A DNA stretch of 64,000 nt, from the NCBI RefSeq assembly GCF_900109555.1, contig NZ_FNZV01000008.1, forward strand, positions 62,001 through 126,000, read 5' to 3'. Position 1 is the stretch's first letter; each line of letters begins with the position of its first letter. Position numbers and translations under genes: made by a program. Shown one piece after another: positions 16,591 to 25,841 of the stretch. This stretch comes from Pacificibacter marinus. GTDB taxonomy: Bacteria > Pseudomonadota > Alphaproteobacteria > Rhodobacterales > Rhodobacteraceae. Below the pieces are notes generated by a model. The model saw only the letters and a program-made list of their open reading frames with translations, searched no databases and was not told where the DNA came from.

Positions 16591-17775
16591 TTATTTGCAA
16601 GACTTGGCAATGGCTTCCGCCAAAAGTGGCACAGTGGTTGGGTTTAAGCCCGCAATATTCATCCTGCTGTCAGACACCATGTAGATCCCAAAATCTTCGC
16701 GCATTTTTAGCACTTCTTCCGGTGTCGCACCAATCCGCGAAAACATCCCACGGTGTTGCGCAATGAAGTCAAAACGGTCTGAATTTGTCCGCTGGCGCAA
16801 TTCTTCAGACAACTGCGTGCGTAGGCCAAGCATGCTCAAACGCACAGTTTCCAGTTCGTCTTTCCAATCTGCAGTCAACGCGTCATCCGTCAGAACGGTC
16901 GTCACCAAACGCGCGCCGTGGTCAGGCGGGAATGAAAATGCGATGCGGTTCAGGTAGTTCATATTCGCTTGAGTGTTCGGCGTAATCGAAGCATCTTCTG
17001 AAATCGCCATCAAGCAACCAACGCGTTCGCGGTACACGCCAAAGTTTTTGGAACACGAAGCGGCAACAAGCATCTCTGGCAATTTCGATGCCAAAAGACG
17101 GGTTGGGGCAGCGTCTTCTTCCAAGCCATCTCCAAAGCCTTGGTACGCGATATCAACCAAGGCCAACGCACCCTTGTCAGCAATCAGATCGGCAACTGTA
17201 CCAAATTGTTCAAGCGTCAAATTCGCGCCAGTTGGGTTGTGACAGCAGCCATGCAACAAAACCATGTCGCCCGCTTTCACCCCTTGAAGGCTGTCCATCA
17301 TCGCATCGAAATCAACGGTACAGGACGCCTCGTCAAAGTATGCGTATTCGGTGTTTGGCAAACCCATGAATTTCAAAATCGCCAAGTGGTTTGGCCATGT
17401 TGGATTCGACGTCCAGACAGTCACATCAGGATTGGCTTTGCGCGCCAATTCAAACGCTTGACGAATTGCGCCTGTGCCACCGGGGGTCGCAATCGCAGCA
17501 ACACGAGAGCCCTCGACAGAATCAGCCAACACCAAATCGCGCATTGCTTTGCCAAAAGCAGGGTCGCCAGGCAGACCTGTGTAAACTTTCGTCGTCTCGT
17601 TATCCCAAACCTTTTTGCTTGCGGCACGAATGGCGCGCATCACAGGCGTGTTGCCAGCACCATCTTTGTAAACGCCAACACCCAAATCGATTTTCGTCTC
17701 ACGCGGATCTTCACGGCACAGCGTAATAAGCTGCATAATTGGATCAGGGTTTTGTGGGCTTAGATTGTTCAGCAT
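16591..17775 (-). CDS. Aromatic/aspartate aminotransferase (class I, TyrB/AspC type)
   Basis: 394 residues from the ATG at 17775, which lies 7 bases after AGGAG; a second ATG one codon earlier is possible. PLP-dependent transaminase moving amino groups between aromatic amino acids or aspartate and 2-oxoglutarate. HNPTGANLT (about 179-187), the PLP Lys243 in SCSKNFGVYRERVG and the C-terminal substrate Arg in SRMNIAGL are present. Subgroup Ib length and the ERVG motif favour the AspC/TyrB type; substrate preference cannot be decided. Start overlaps the sulfurtransferase stop, so both are co-transcribed. Confidence 0.88.
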   Translation of the reverse strand: MLNNLSPQNPDPIMQLITLCREDPRETKIDLGVGVYKDGAGNTPVMRAIRAASKKVWDNETTKVYTGLPGDPAFGKAMRDLVLADSVEGSRVAAIATPGGTGAIRQAFELARKANPDVTVWTSNPTWPNHLAILKFMGLPNTEYAYFDEASCTVDFDAMMDSLQGVKAGDMVLLHGCCHNPTGANLTLEQFGTVADLIADKGALALVDIAYQGFGDGLEEDAAPTRLLASKLPEMLVAASCSKNFGVYRERVGCLMAISEDASITPNTQANMNYLNRIAFSFPPDHGARLVTTVLTDDALTADWKDELETVRLSMLGLRTQLSEELRQRTNSDRFDFIAQHRGMFSRIGATPEEVLKMREDFGIYMVSDSRMNIAGLNPTTVPLLAEAIAKSCK

Positions 17776-18653
17776 CATGCTTCTCCTGTTGCGACTTTCA
17801 AATCGCCGTACATGCCCCACTCCGCCCAGCTTCCATCGTAAAGCGCATGCTTTACTCCGATCCGCTCAAGCGCGAGGCTCACAATGGCAGCAGTCACACC
17901 CGAGCCACAGGTCGTGATCGCTGGTTTGGTCAGATCGACGCCAGCTGCCTCAAACATCAGACGCAGTGCACCGGGGTGTTTCAAACTGCCATCTGGGTGC
18001 AGCAAAGACCCATAAGGCACATTGCGCGAATTGGGAATGTGGCCTGCACGCAAGCCAGCACGTGGTTCAGGTGATTCCCCCCGAAAGCGCGGGCCAGATC
18101 GTGCGTCGATGATGGTGTGATCGCCAAGCTTTGAAGACGACGCCACCTGGGTAACATCACGCAGTAACTCAGCACGCGGCGCGGCCACCATGTGTCGATC
18201 ACGAATCACGGGAAGTTCGGTGGTCAAAGGCCGTTTTTCGGCGATCCATTTGGGCAATCCGCCATCCAAAACGGCAACTTTTTCTTGGCCAAAATACTTA
18301 AACATCCACCAAATACGTGCCGCAGAAAACAACCCAGCGCCATCATAGACCACAACTTGGTGTCCATCACCGATGCCGAGCGCACGCATGCGCGACATAA
18401 ACTTTTCAACGGGAGGCACAGTGTGTGGCAAGCTAGAGCGCGCATCTGAGACATCATCAATGTCGACAAAACGCGCACCTTGAATATGCCCACTCAGATA
18501 CTCAGCCTTAGCATCTCGGTTCATGTCGGGCAAATACCAAGACGCATCGATCAAACGCAGATCGGGGTCTTTAATATGTTCGGCGAGCCATGTCGTTGAC
18601 ACGAGTGTTTTCGGATCGTTATGAGGCATATCTCGGCCTTTAAATTGGGACAT
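17775..18653 (-). CDS. sseA: 3-mercaptopyruvate sulfurtransferase (two rhodanese domains)
   Basis: 292 residues from the first ATG; an ATG eight codons in (18629) would give the more family-like MPHNDPKTLVSTTWL start, and the choice is open. Two rhodanese domains, the second carrying the active-site loop CGSGVTA with Cys249; this CG(S/A)GVTA form is typical of mercaptopyruvate sulfurtransferases rather than the CRKGVT of thiosulfate sulfurtransferases. The enzyme transfers sulfur from 3-mercaptopyruvate, a transamination product of cysteine, which fits its coupling with an aminotransferase gene downstream. Confidence 0.9.
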   Translation of the reverse strand: MSQFKGRDMPHNDPKTLVSTTWLAEHIKDPDLRLIDASWYLPDMNRDAKAEYLSGHIQGARFVDIDDVSDARSSLPHTVPPVEKFMSRMRALGIGDGHQVVVYDGAGLFSAARIWWMFKYFGQEKVAVLDGGLPKWIAEKRPLTTELPVIRDRHMVAAPRAELLRDVTQVASSSKLGDHTIIDARSGPRFRGESPEPRAGLRAGHIPNSRNVPYGSLLHPDGSLKHPGALRLMFEAAGVDLTKPAITTCGSGVTAAIVSLALERIGVKHALYDGSWAEWGMYGDLKVATGEA

Positions 18654-18745
18654 CTTCGCATAGCGCTCTGCCTCGTTTCATGCAAGACACGAGACCGCCC
18701 AAAGAGGTGTTTCTAGCTCAACTTGACCAAATTCCACCTTAAAAC

Positions 18746-18775
18746 GCAAAAAGGGCGCGCTCGACAGCACGCCCC
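18746..18775 (-). terminator. Rho-independent terminator after the glycine-rich protein gene
   Basis: On the minus strand GGGCGTGCT, a 4-nt loop and AGCGCGCCC form a 9-bp stem with one mismatch, followed by TTTTTGCGTTTT. Confidence 0.75.
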
Positions 18776-18796
18776 CTGCTATTAACGTAGACTCAA

Positions 18797-19096
18797 TTAG
18801 CCTTTGTTCATTTGTGATTTGATCAACCCGACAACAGCCATCAAGACACCTCCGCCAACGCCGCCGCCTGCAACGCTTTGAACGATGGCGCCAAGATCAA
18901 CACCACCTGCGCCTGTGGCTACAGCTGCGCCCATACCACCGGCACCAAGCATGCCCAAAAGCTGCCCACCAAGACCGCCACCGACGATACCAGCAACAGA
19001 GTTCCCAAGCGTGCCAAGATTAAGCTTTGGTGCCAACTTGCCAACGGCATTGCCGCCCACTGCGCCAGCGATCAATTGAATAATAATTTGTTCCAT
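18797..19096 (-). CDS. Small glycine-rich (glycine-zipper-like) protein of unknown function
   Basis: 99 residues from the ATG at 19096, which follows AAGGAACG at 8 bp; a GTG-type start five codons earlier would overlap the ribosome-binding site. Apart from a short MEQIIIQLIAG start and a KSQMNKG tail, nearly the whole protein consists of Gly, Ala, Val and Leu with repeated GxxxG spacing (GIVGGGLGGQLLGMLG, GGGVGGGVLMAVVG). Such glycine zippers pack as membrane or amyloid-like helices. No signal peptidase site is clear. It stands alone with its own terminator. I do not recognise a function. Confidence 0.8.
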   Translation of the reverse strand: MEQIIIQLIAGAVGGNAVGKLAPKLNLGTLGNSVAGIVGGGLGGQLLGMLGAGGMGAAVATGAGGVDLGAIVQSVAGGGVGGGVLMAVVGLIKSQMNKG

Positions 19097-19240
19097 AGTC
19101 CGTTCCTTCACCCGAGCCTTATATTTAGATGCAAAGCGGGCTCTCGCCTTGTTGATCTAACCTTAGGACAGACGGGGCGCGCACAGATAGGGGAGAAACC
19201 CTATGGTTTTCCCCAGTTTTCAACGAAACGGCAGATTAAT

Positions 19241-19717
19241 TTAGGAATTATTGCGCAGCAAACGTGATTTTTGACGCGCCCAATCACGCTTGGCATCTGA
19301 CGCACGCTTGTCGTGGTTTTTCTTACCTTTAGCGACGCCAAGTTTGATTTTGACACGGCCCTTATGGTTGAAATACATCACCAACGGCACCAGCGTCATA
19401 CCTTCGCGCCCAGTCGCTTGCCACAGTTTGGACAGCTCGCGCTTCGACACAAGAAGTTTACGCTTGCGACGCTCTTCATGTGGGAACATCGCTTGCTGAT
19501 ATGGCGCGATATAGGAATTGGTCAACCACAGTTCCGCGTCATCAACAGAGGCATAGCTTTCAGCGATATTAGAGCCACCGGTGCGTAGGGATTTCACCTC
19601 AGAGCCAGACAAAATAATGCCGCACTCTATGTCACTTTCAATGGCATAGTCATAGCGTGCGCGCCGATTCTCGGCGATCACCTTGTAGTTCTTTTCTTCT
19701 GCGGTCTGTTTCTTTGC
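19241..19717 (-). CDS. smpB: SsrA-binding protein SmpB
   Basis: 158 residues from the ATG at 19717; in-frame codons up to 19759 exist but [25 protein letters not shown] is the canonical N-terminus. SmpB binds tmRNA and brings it to ribosomes stalled on broken mRNA. Family blocks are visible: [26 protein letters not shown] and a basic C-terminal tail [17 protein letters not shown]. The ssrA RNA gene itself is not in the window. It lies downstream of dapA on the same strand, separated by the ion-channel relic. Confidence 0.95.
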   Translation of the reverse strand, partial: AKKQTAEEKNYKVIAENRRARYDYAIESDIECGIILSGSEVKSLRTGGSNIAESYASVDDAELWLTNSYIAPYQQAMFPHEERRKRKLLVSKRELSKLWQATGREGMTLVPLVMYFNHKGRVKIKLGVAKGKKNHDKRASDAKRDWARQKSRLLRNNS

Positions 19718-19797
19718 CATAATATGCTTCAAATAGGGCATCCACAGCACAGTGTCCACTGGCGCGCGGCGTGCAGCTTTACCATATTCGACCGAAA

Positions 19798-20078
19798 ATG
19801 GAGCCCCAGCCTATGTTCATTCAGATTTTTGTCGGCAGCTGTCTTATTTTACTATCTGTTTTGGTCGCTACACTCGGTTTTTTGGTGTTTGAAATTATTT
19901 TAAACCGTGCACATAACATGGCTGATCAAAGAACCGCACAAGCCCAAACTGGCGGCTGTTAAGCAGGATCTGCGCCACCAATAGACTGCTGAACATCGGC
20001 ATGATGACCGCGTTGTTGATGGAAGTGCTGCGAAATCGATTGGACGCTTTGCACCCGACCAAATTGCACAAGCCCTAA
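19798..20078 (+). pseudogene. Remnant of a two-TM potassium/ion-channel (Ion_trans_2-like) gene
   Basis: Two pieces in different frames. From 19798 (or 19813) one frame gives a single hydrophobic helix, FIQIFVGSCLILLSVLV..., and stops at 19962. A second frame, open from 19926 to the TAA at 20078, reads WRLLSRICATNRLLNIGMMT and then ALLMEVLRNRLD, which resembles the last pore-domain helix of small Rhodobacterales ion-channel proteins. The selectivity-filter segment between the two helices is absent in all frames. This is best explained by an internal deletion plus frameshift. Alternatively the first piece alone is a 55-residue membrane peptide. Family assignment comes from memory of related proteins and is moderate. 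Confidence 0.5.
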
Positions 20079-20098
20079 AGCCTTTTTCAAAAGGCCAC

Positions 20099-20127
20099 AA
20101 AAAAGGGAGCCATCTGGCCCCCTTTTT
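20099..20127. terminator. Terminator-like hairpin, probably for dapA
   Basis: AAAAAAGGGAGCC-ATCT-GGCCCCCTTTTT, a stem with one A-C mismatch and A/T tails on both sides. It lies 20 bp after the dapA stop (minus strand) and just after the end of the ion-channel relic. Confidence 0.75.
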
Positions 20128-20146
20128 AAATCATATTTAGCCGCGC

Positions 20147-21019
20147 TTAAATCAGACCTGCAAATTCCATTGCGGATTTGATCTGCGCTTTGGTGTCATC
20201 GCTTACGGGCAAAAGTGGCAAACGCACCTCTTCAGAGCATAACCCCAAAAGCGACATTGCGTACTTCACGCCACATAAACCGGGCTCTACAAAAATGGCT
20301 TGGTGCAAAGGCATCAGTTTATCGGTGATCTCAAGCGCCAGTGCATAGTTACCAGCCAGCGTCGCCGCTTGCATTTCGCTGCACAGTTTCGGTGCAACGT
20401 TGGCGGTCACAGAAATACAGCCCCGCCCACCGTGCGCATTAAAGCCCAATGCGGTGGCATCTTCGCCGGACAGCTGCAAGAAATCTGTACCGCAAGTGAT
20501 ACGCGTCGCCGCGACCCGTGCCAAATCACCTGTCGCGTCTTTGACGCCAACAATGCGCGGCAACTTAGCCAAAACACCCATGGTTTTAGGTGACATATCA
20601 ACAATAGACCGACCTGGAATATTGTAGATCACAATCGGAATATCAGCCGCATCATGGATGGCTGTGAAATGCGCAATCAACCCTGCTTGCGTGGGTTTAT
20701 TGTAATAAGGCGTCACAACCAAAACTGCTTCGGCACCAACTTTGGCAGCGTGCTGTGCCAAATGAATGCTTTCAGCCGTGTTGTTCGACCCAGCGCCCGC
20801 GATCACAGGCACGCGGCCTGCAGCGGTTGCAACGACAGCTTCGACCACTTGCTCGTGCTCAGCGTGAGACAAGGTAGGGCTTTCACCTGTTGTGCCCACC
20901 GGAACAAACCCATCTGTGCCTTGCTCGATGTGCCACTCAACCAAACGTTTGAGGGCGTCAAAGTCCACTGAGCCGTCCTTCAACGGCGTCACCAGGGCTG
21001 GAAATGACCCTTTAAACAT
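20147..21019 (-). CDS. dapA: 4-hydroxy-tetrahydrodipicolinate synthase
   Basis: 290 residues, normal length. Condenses pyruvate with aspartate semialdehyde in lysine and diaminopimelate synthesis. The Schiff-base Lys160 in [10 protein letters not shown] is present, as are Tyr132 in VIYNIPGRS, the TTGE motif at 43-46 and Tyr106 in TPYYNKPT. Its substrate is made by Asd, encoded at 52226-53248. It is transcribed divergently from the lytic transglycosylase gene across a 190-bp spacer and is followed by a terminator. Confidence 0.96.
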   Translation of the reverse strand: MFKGSFPALVTPLKDGSVDFDALKRLVEWHIEQGTDGFVPVGTTGESPTLSHAEHEQVVEAVVATAAGRVPVIAGAGSNNTAESIHLAQHAAKVGAEAVLVVTPYYNKPTQAGLIAHFTAIHDAADIPIVIYNIPGRSIVDMSPKTMGVLAKLPRIVGVKDATGDLARVAATRITCGTDFLQLSGEDATALGFNAHGGRGCISVTANVAPKLCSEMQAATLAGNYALALEITDKLMPLHQAIFVEPGLCGVKYAMSLLGLCSEEVRLPLLPVSDDTKAQIKSAMEFAGLI

Positions 21020-21210
21020 TGTGCGCTCCTTTTCGTTTGTTAAGTTGGACGACTATCGCCCGCGCGGGACTGAATCGCCCCTATGAATATCACGCGGAAA
21101 CTACTCGCCTTCGCGCAGAATGCCAAGAATGTGTATTGCGACTTAATGCACAAGCGTTACCTTTGTTGCAAAACGAACAAAAAAACGAGCACGAGAGGCA
21201 GACTTCCGCA

Positions 21211-23136
21211 ATGATACGCGCCATTTACACCGCTGTTTTTATAGCATTTTCCATGCCAGCACTCGCGCAACCTACAGATGCAGACGCATTGCGCGCAGCT
21301 TACAAATTTCGTGCATTGGGGGACTGGGACAGCGCCAAATCGCAGGCCACCGGCCTTGGGCGTGATGTAATCGACTGGCACCGCCTGCGCGCAGGCAAAG
21401 GCACCTTCGACGAATATCGTACCTTTTTGCGGAAAAATGCAGATTGGCCCGGCTTGCCGCTTTTGGCGCAAAAAGGCGAAGCTGCGATTCTCGCAGACGC
21501 CGATCCACGCCAAGTCATCGATTATCTCACCGCCTACCCCCCCGCCACCGCGACCGGCGCTTTGCGGTTGATTGATGCTTATGAAGCCACGGGAGCCAAA
21601 GGGGATGCGGCAGCGCAGGCTGTAATCACATGGCGCGAATTGCCCCTGTCAGATACTCAAGCGCAGAGTTTGATAGATCGCTACGGGGACACCGTGACCG
21701 ACCATGTCACAGCCCGAATGCAGCGTGCTCTTTGGGATGGCAACTACACCGAAGCGGCCAGCATTGCGCCACTGATGCCCGAAGGTTGGGACAAAGTCGT
21801 CGCCGCGGTCCAAGCCGTGGCCGAAAACAAAAACGGCATGAACACTTTGATCAATGCCACCCCCAATACTTTGGGCGGCACTCCTGTTTTAAATTATGAA
21901 CGCTTTGTCTGGCGGGCGAAAAACAGCAGCGCCGATAATGCCGTGACATGGATGCTGCAACATTCGACCAGTCGAGATGCCTTAGGCGTACCTGAAAAAT
22001 GGGGCGATCGCAGGCGGTCTTTGGCACGGCAAATGATGCGTGATGGCAAGTCCCGCATCGCCTACTCGGCTGCCTCGCGCCACTATTTGCAGCCCGACGA
22101 AGACCACTACGCTGATCTGGAATGGCTGTCTGGCTACATCGCGTTGCGCTATCTCGACGATCCAGCCCGCGCCTTAGATCACTTCAACCGCTTTCGCATG
22201 TCCGTCAGCACCCCCATTTCACTTGGGCGCGCAGGCTATTGGGAAGGCCGCGCCTTAGAAGCTTTAGGGGCCAAAGATGATGCCGCGGCAGCCTATGCCT
22301 TTGGGGCTCAGTTCCAGACATCATTTTATGGGCTTTTGGCAGCCGAGCGCGCGGGTCTTGCCATGGATAAAAACCTGATTGGTGAAAGGCAATTTCCGCC
22401 CTATGCCCAAGCGACGTTTATGGGCTCAAGCGTGCTGCAGTCAGCCTTACTATTGTATCAAGCTGGCGATGCGCCTCTCGCAGCGCGGTTTATGCGGCAT
22501 TTGGGCGAAGCTTTAACACCACAAGAATTAGGTCAACTCGGTGATCTAGCGCTAGATACAGACCCGTATATCGCAGTACTTGTTGCCAAATTTGCGGCTG
22601 ACCAAGGCGTCGTGCTGAACCGCGCATATTATCCCATGCACGGGTTGGAAAAAAATGCCTTGCCTGTGCCTGCAGAACTGGCGCTGTCCATTGCGCGACG
22701 CGAAAGTGAATTCAACCCAAATGCGCGGTCCCATGTGGGCGCCGCCGGATTGATGCAGTTGATGCCAAAAACAGGGCAAGACATGGCCGACCGCGTCGGT
22801 TTGCCAAAATTCACGCCTAACGATCTGTACGACCCCGCAATCAACGTCCGGCTTGGGTCTGAATATTTGGCGAAACTCATAGAAGATTATGGCTATAACA
22901 TTCCTCTGATTGCCGTGGGATACAACGCAGGCCCCACGCGTGCAAACAGATGGATCGAACAATATGGTGACCCAAGGTCCAACCAGACCAACGTCATAGA
23001 TTGGATCGAACACATCCCATTTCGCGAGACGCAAAACTATGTGATGCGCATCGCTGAAAGTGTGCCCGTGTACCGGGCGCGTCTCAGCGGGAAAGTGCAG
23101 CCTATCACCCTATCGAAAGACCTGCAGGCGCGATAA
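21211..23136 (+). CDS. slt: Soluble lytic murein transglycosylase (Slt70 type)
   Basis: 641 residues from the ATG at 21211; upstream in-frame codons are not protein-like and would push the signal peptide inside. The signal peptide is MIRAIYTAVFIAFSMPALAQ. A long alpha-superhelical region (to about 480) ends in a C-terminal SLT domain with catalytic Glu498 in IARRESEFNP, GAAGLMQLMPKTG and IAVGYNAGP. The enzyme cleaves glycan strands with formation of 1,6-anhydro-muropeptides in the periplasm. The stop is 2 bp from the convergent EamA transporter gene. Confidence 0.93.
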   Translation: MIRAIYTAVFIAFSMPALAQPTDADALRAAYKFRALGDWDSAKSQATGLGRDVIDWHRLRAGKGTFDEYRTFLRKNADWPGLPLLAQKGEAAILADADPRQVIDYLTAYPPATATGALRLIDAYEATGAKGDAAAQAVITWRELPLSDTQAQSLIDRYGDTVTDHVTARMQRALWDGNYTEAASIAPLMPEGWDKVVAAVQAVAENKNGMNTLINATPNTLGGTPVLNYERFVWRAKNSSADNAVTWMLQHSTSRDALGVPEKWGDRRRSLARQMMRDGKSRIAYSAASRHYLQPDEDHYADLEWLSGYIALRYLDDPARALDHFNRFRMSVSTPISLGRAGYWEGRALEALGAKDDAAAAYAFGAQFQTSFYGLLAAERAGLAMDKNLIGERQFPPYAQATFMGSSVLQSALLLYQAGDAPLAARFMRHLGEALTPQELGQLGDLALDTDPYIAVLVAKFAADQGVVLNRAYYPMHGLEKNALPVPAELALSIARRESEFNPNARSHVGAAGLMQLMPKTGQDMADRVGLPKFTPNDLYDPAINVRLGSEYLAKLIEDYGYNIPLIAVGYNAGPTRANRWIEQYGDPRSNQTNVIDWIEHIPFRETQNYVMRIAESVPVYRARLSGKVQPITLSKDLQAR

Positions 23137-23138
23137 TC

Positions 23139-24020
23139 CTAGCGCCTGCTGCGTGCTGCAACCATTTGCGCACGCACCAAGGCAAACACACCCGCGCCCA
23201 CCACAAGTCCTGCCCCAAGCGCCACGTTCAATTTAATCACATCGCCAAACACCAAAACGCCCAAAGCCGAGGCAAATGCCAGTTGCAGGTATGCAAAGGG
23301 CTGAATTGCCGAAGCTTCGGACAACTCGTAGGCGCGGATTAAAAGATAGTGACTCATCGTGGCCAAGCCACACAAAATCAACATGAGGCCCCAGTCCTTT
23401 GGCGCCATGGGCACCCAAAACCAAACGCCGATCAGTGTCATCACAATCGCCCCAGAAATACCTGTGTAAAAGAACGTCACAGACGCGGGGTCTTTGCGCG
23501 CGACATAGCGATTGAGTAGGCCGTATAGGGCAAACATCGCGGCCGCAGCCAACGGATAAATAGCTGCCGGCGACAGCACGCCACGACCAGGCTGCAAAAT
23601 AATCAAAACACCGACAAAGCCCACAGCCACAGATAGCCACCGCCGCCAGCCAATTTTTTCACCCAAAATCGGTCCTGATAAAGCCGTGATCAAAAGTGGG
23701 TAGATCGCAAACATCGCGTGACTTTCAACAAGGCCCAGCTTTACAAACCCAATCACCATTACAATCACTTCAAGCGCAAGCAAAGCACCGCGAAAAAACT
23801 GTAGCTTAGGCTGCGCAGATCGCATAGCTTCTCGCAGTCCGCCAGAGGAACGCGCAGACCACAAAATGACAAATCCGGCGAAAAACCAATAGCGGATCAT
23901 CATCGTCATATAGACGTTGTATTCCCCCGCAAGATATCGCGATAGCCCGTCTTGTGTGGCAAAGAAAAACATGGTGATGACCATGATCCAAATGCCTTTG
24001 GCGCTCTGCTGTGCGCTCAC
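23139..24020 (-). CDS. EamA/DMT-family transporter
   Basis: 293 residues from a GTG that overlaps the mnmD stop (GTGA). Ten hydrophobic segments are arranged as two EamA repeats, the usual drug/metabolite-transporter topology. The second repeat contains SHYLLIRAYELSEASAIQPF, a conserved block of the family. It exports or imports small metabolites; substrate unknown. Co-transcription with mnmD is likely from the overlap but says nothing about function. Confidence 0.85.
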   Translation of the reverse strand: MSAQQSAKGIWIMVITMFFFATQDGLSRYLAGEYNVYMTMMIRYWFFAGFVILWSARSSGGLREAMRSAQPKLQFFRGALLALEVIVMVIGFVKLGLVESHAMFAIYPLLITALSGPILGEKIGWRRWLSVAVGFVGVLIILQPGRGVLSPAAIYPLAAAAMFALYGLLNRYVARKDPASVTFFYTGISGAIVMTLIGVWFWVPMAPKDWGLMLILCGLATMSHYLLIRAYELSEASAIQPFAYLQLAFASALGVLVFGDVIKLNVALGAGLVVGAGVFALVRAQMVAARSRR

Positions 24021-24706
24021 GCGAGATGTCCTGTTTCAATGCCGCGCAGACTGCCGCAACTCATATGACGTTTGCGACCAAAGCCCGTGACACGCGAGAC
24101 ATCAAAACCCGCATCCCCTAAAGATTTGCGTACATGGCCGGCCGCTGTGTAGGTCGCGAATGTACCGTCTTTAGCCGTATGCACACCAACCTCAGCCATT
24201 AAATCCGCTCCCCAAAGTTCGGGGTTTTTGGCAGGTGAAAACCCATCCAAAAACCAAGCATCAGCTTTAGAATTCCACGTACTTAATGTCTCACGCGCAT
24301 CGCCAAGGATCACTTCGACTTCGACGTTTTCAATCTGAAACTGACGTAATCCTTGCGTCCATGCCTGCAGCATAGGGTCGGCGATCGCACGCGCTTCGGG
24401 AAACGCATCCAATGCAGTGCGCATGTCACCTGCATCCATAGGAAAGGCTTCAAAGGATGTGAATTTAATCATTCCTTCGCCTTGCCACATCAATGCCAAC
24501 GCCAACAGATTAAGCCCCGTTCCAAAGCCAAGCTCGGCCACATGGAACCCAGCGTTCAAACGCGCAGGCAAATCGTTGCCCGCCAAGAACACGTGGCGGG
24601 TCTCTTCTAGCCCAGAGGCTATAGAAAAATATGGATCATCGAACTGGCTCGAAACGGGAATGCCCCCGTCACGCCATTCGATGGCAGCTGTCTGGTGATT
24701 GGTCAT
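24017..24706 (-). CDS. mnmD: tRNA 5-(aminomethyl)-2-thiouridine methyltransferase, monofunctional MnmD (MnmC1 domain)
   Basis: 229 residues from the ATG at 24706. Belongs to the DUF752/MnmC N-terminal methyltransferase family, which methylates nm5s2U34 to mnm5s2U in the wobble position of certain tRNAs. Visible: the family start IEWRDGGIPVSSQFDDPYFS, the SAM site ELGFGTGLNLLAL, and the DGFSPAKNPELW motif. In E. coli this domain is fused to an FAD oxidoreductase; here it stands alone, and an FAD oxidoreductase gene starts 76 bp away on the other strand. Confidence 0.9.
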   Translation of the reverse strand: MTNHQTAAIEWRDGGIPVSSQFDDPYFSIASGLEETRHVFLAGNDLPARLNAGFHVAELGFGTGLNLLALALMWQGEGMIKFTSFEAFPMDAGDMRTALDAFPEARAIADPMLQAWTQGLRQFQIENVEVEVILGDARETLSTWNSKADAWFLDGFSPAKNPELWGADLMAEVGVHTAKDGTFATYTAAGHVRKSLGDAGFDVSRVTGFGRKRHMSCGSLRGIETGHLA

Positions 24707-24782
24707 GGGATGTCTTAGATAGGAAATATATTGCCAGACCATGCGCGGGACGGCGACGAATTTCAATGAGCAAAAATCCACT

Positions 24783-25841
24783 ATGTGCAGTGCAGACATC
24801 ACAATTTATGGCGCCGGTGCCTTTGGGCTTTCAGCCGCTTTTGAGGCACAAACGCGAGGGGCCAAAGTGCGTGTCATTGACCCCAACGGGGTTGGGTTTG
24901 GCTCATCAGGAGGCATCGTCGGCGCACTCGCTCCGCACACGCCTGAGCGCTGGGAACCCAAAAAAGAGTTTCAGCTTGCAAGCCTGTTGATGTCGCGCGA
25001 ACACTGGCCTCGCATTGAAGACATAAGCGGGGTGTCTACGGGGTACGGTAACACAGGTCGTTTGCAAGCCATCCCGAATGACCACCAATTGGACCTCGCT
25101 CGCTTTCGCACCGGATCGGCGGAAACCCTATGGAAGGGACTAGCGGAATGGCGTGTGGTTTCTGCCGCTGAGGCTGGTGACTGGGCACCGGAAACGCCAA
25201 CTGGCTGGCTTGTCCATGATACTTTATCGGCGCGCATCAACCCTGCGCGCGCATGCGCTTCGCTTGCTGCTGCGATCATTGCCCAAGGCGGAGACATTGT
25301 GGCGGATGCCCAACCTGAGGGAAAAGTGATCCATGCAACCGGTGCTTGGGGGCTTTATGAGATGTCTAAGCGATTGAACCGCGAAGTGGGTAATGGCGTC
25401 AAAGGACAAGCCATTTTGTTGGCCTATGATTTGCCAAATGCGCCGCAAATTTTTACGGGCGGCGTGCACATCATTCCGCACAATGATGGCACATTGGCGA
25501 TAGGATCAACGTCAGAGCGCTACTTTGAAAACCCACAAGACACCGACACATTGGCTGACGACCTTTTGGCGCGCGCAATTGCTGCAATGCCTCAACTGGC
25601 AGATGCCCCTGTTTTAAAACGTTGGGCGGGCGTGCGTCCGCGTGCCTACACCCGCGCGCCGATGATGGGCGCTGACCCTGATCGGCGCGAAGAGTTCGTG
25701 TTCAACGGCGGGTTCAAAATCGGCTTTGGCATGGTACCGCTGGCCGCGAAAAAATTGATCGATCTGGTGCTTGAGGACCGCGATACGATCCCCGAAGATT
25801 TTAAAGTCGAACGATCCCTAGTGGGCCCTGCCTTTAGCTAG
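24783..25841 (+). CDS. FAD-dependent oxidoreductase, DAO family (possible separate MnmC2)
   Basis: 352 residues from the ATG at 24783. N-terminal FAD motif ITIYGAGAFGLSAAFEAQ followed by the acidic end of the second strand (VRVIDPNG), and a GFGSSGGIVGALAPH block; a C-terminal NGGFKIGFGMVPLAAK matches the second FAD contact of the DAO fold. The MnmC C-terminal domain, which removes the carboxymethyl group from cmnm5s2U, has this fold and a related GAGIVGAS/GGASGN-type layout. Its divergent position next to mnmD suggests a split MnmC, but a D-amino-acid or glycine-oxidase-like role is possible. The end overlaps the convergent FMN reductase gene by 4 bp. Confidence 0.75.
   Translation: MCSADITIYGAGAFGLSAAFEAQTRGAKVRVIDPNGVGFGSSGGIVGALAPHTPERWEPKKEFQLASLLMSREHWPRIEDISGVSTGYGNTGRLQAIPNDHQLDLARFRTGSAETLWKGLAEWRVVSAAEAGDWAPETPTGWLVHDTLSARINPARACASLAAAIIAQGGDIVADAQPEGKVIHATGAWGLYEMSKRLNREVGNGVKGQAILLAYDLPNAPQIFTGGVHIIPHNDGTLAIGSTSERYFENPQDTDTLADDLLARAIAAMPQLADAPVLKRWAGVRPRAYTRAPMMGADPDRREEFVFNGGFKIGFGMVPLAAKKLIDLVLEDRDTIPEDFKVERSLVGPAFS

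Noticed and set aside
17140-17763. 207-codon open frame on the plus strand
   Set aside because: Antisense to the aminotransferase gene, with Cys/His/Arg-rich composition typical of shadow frames.
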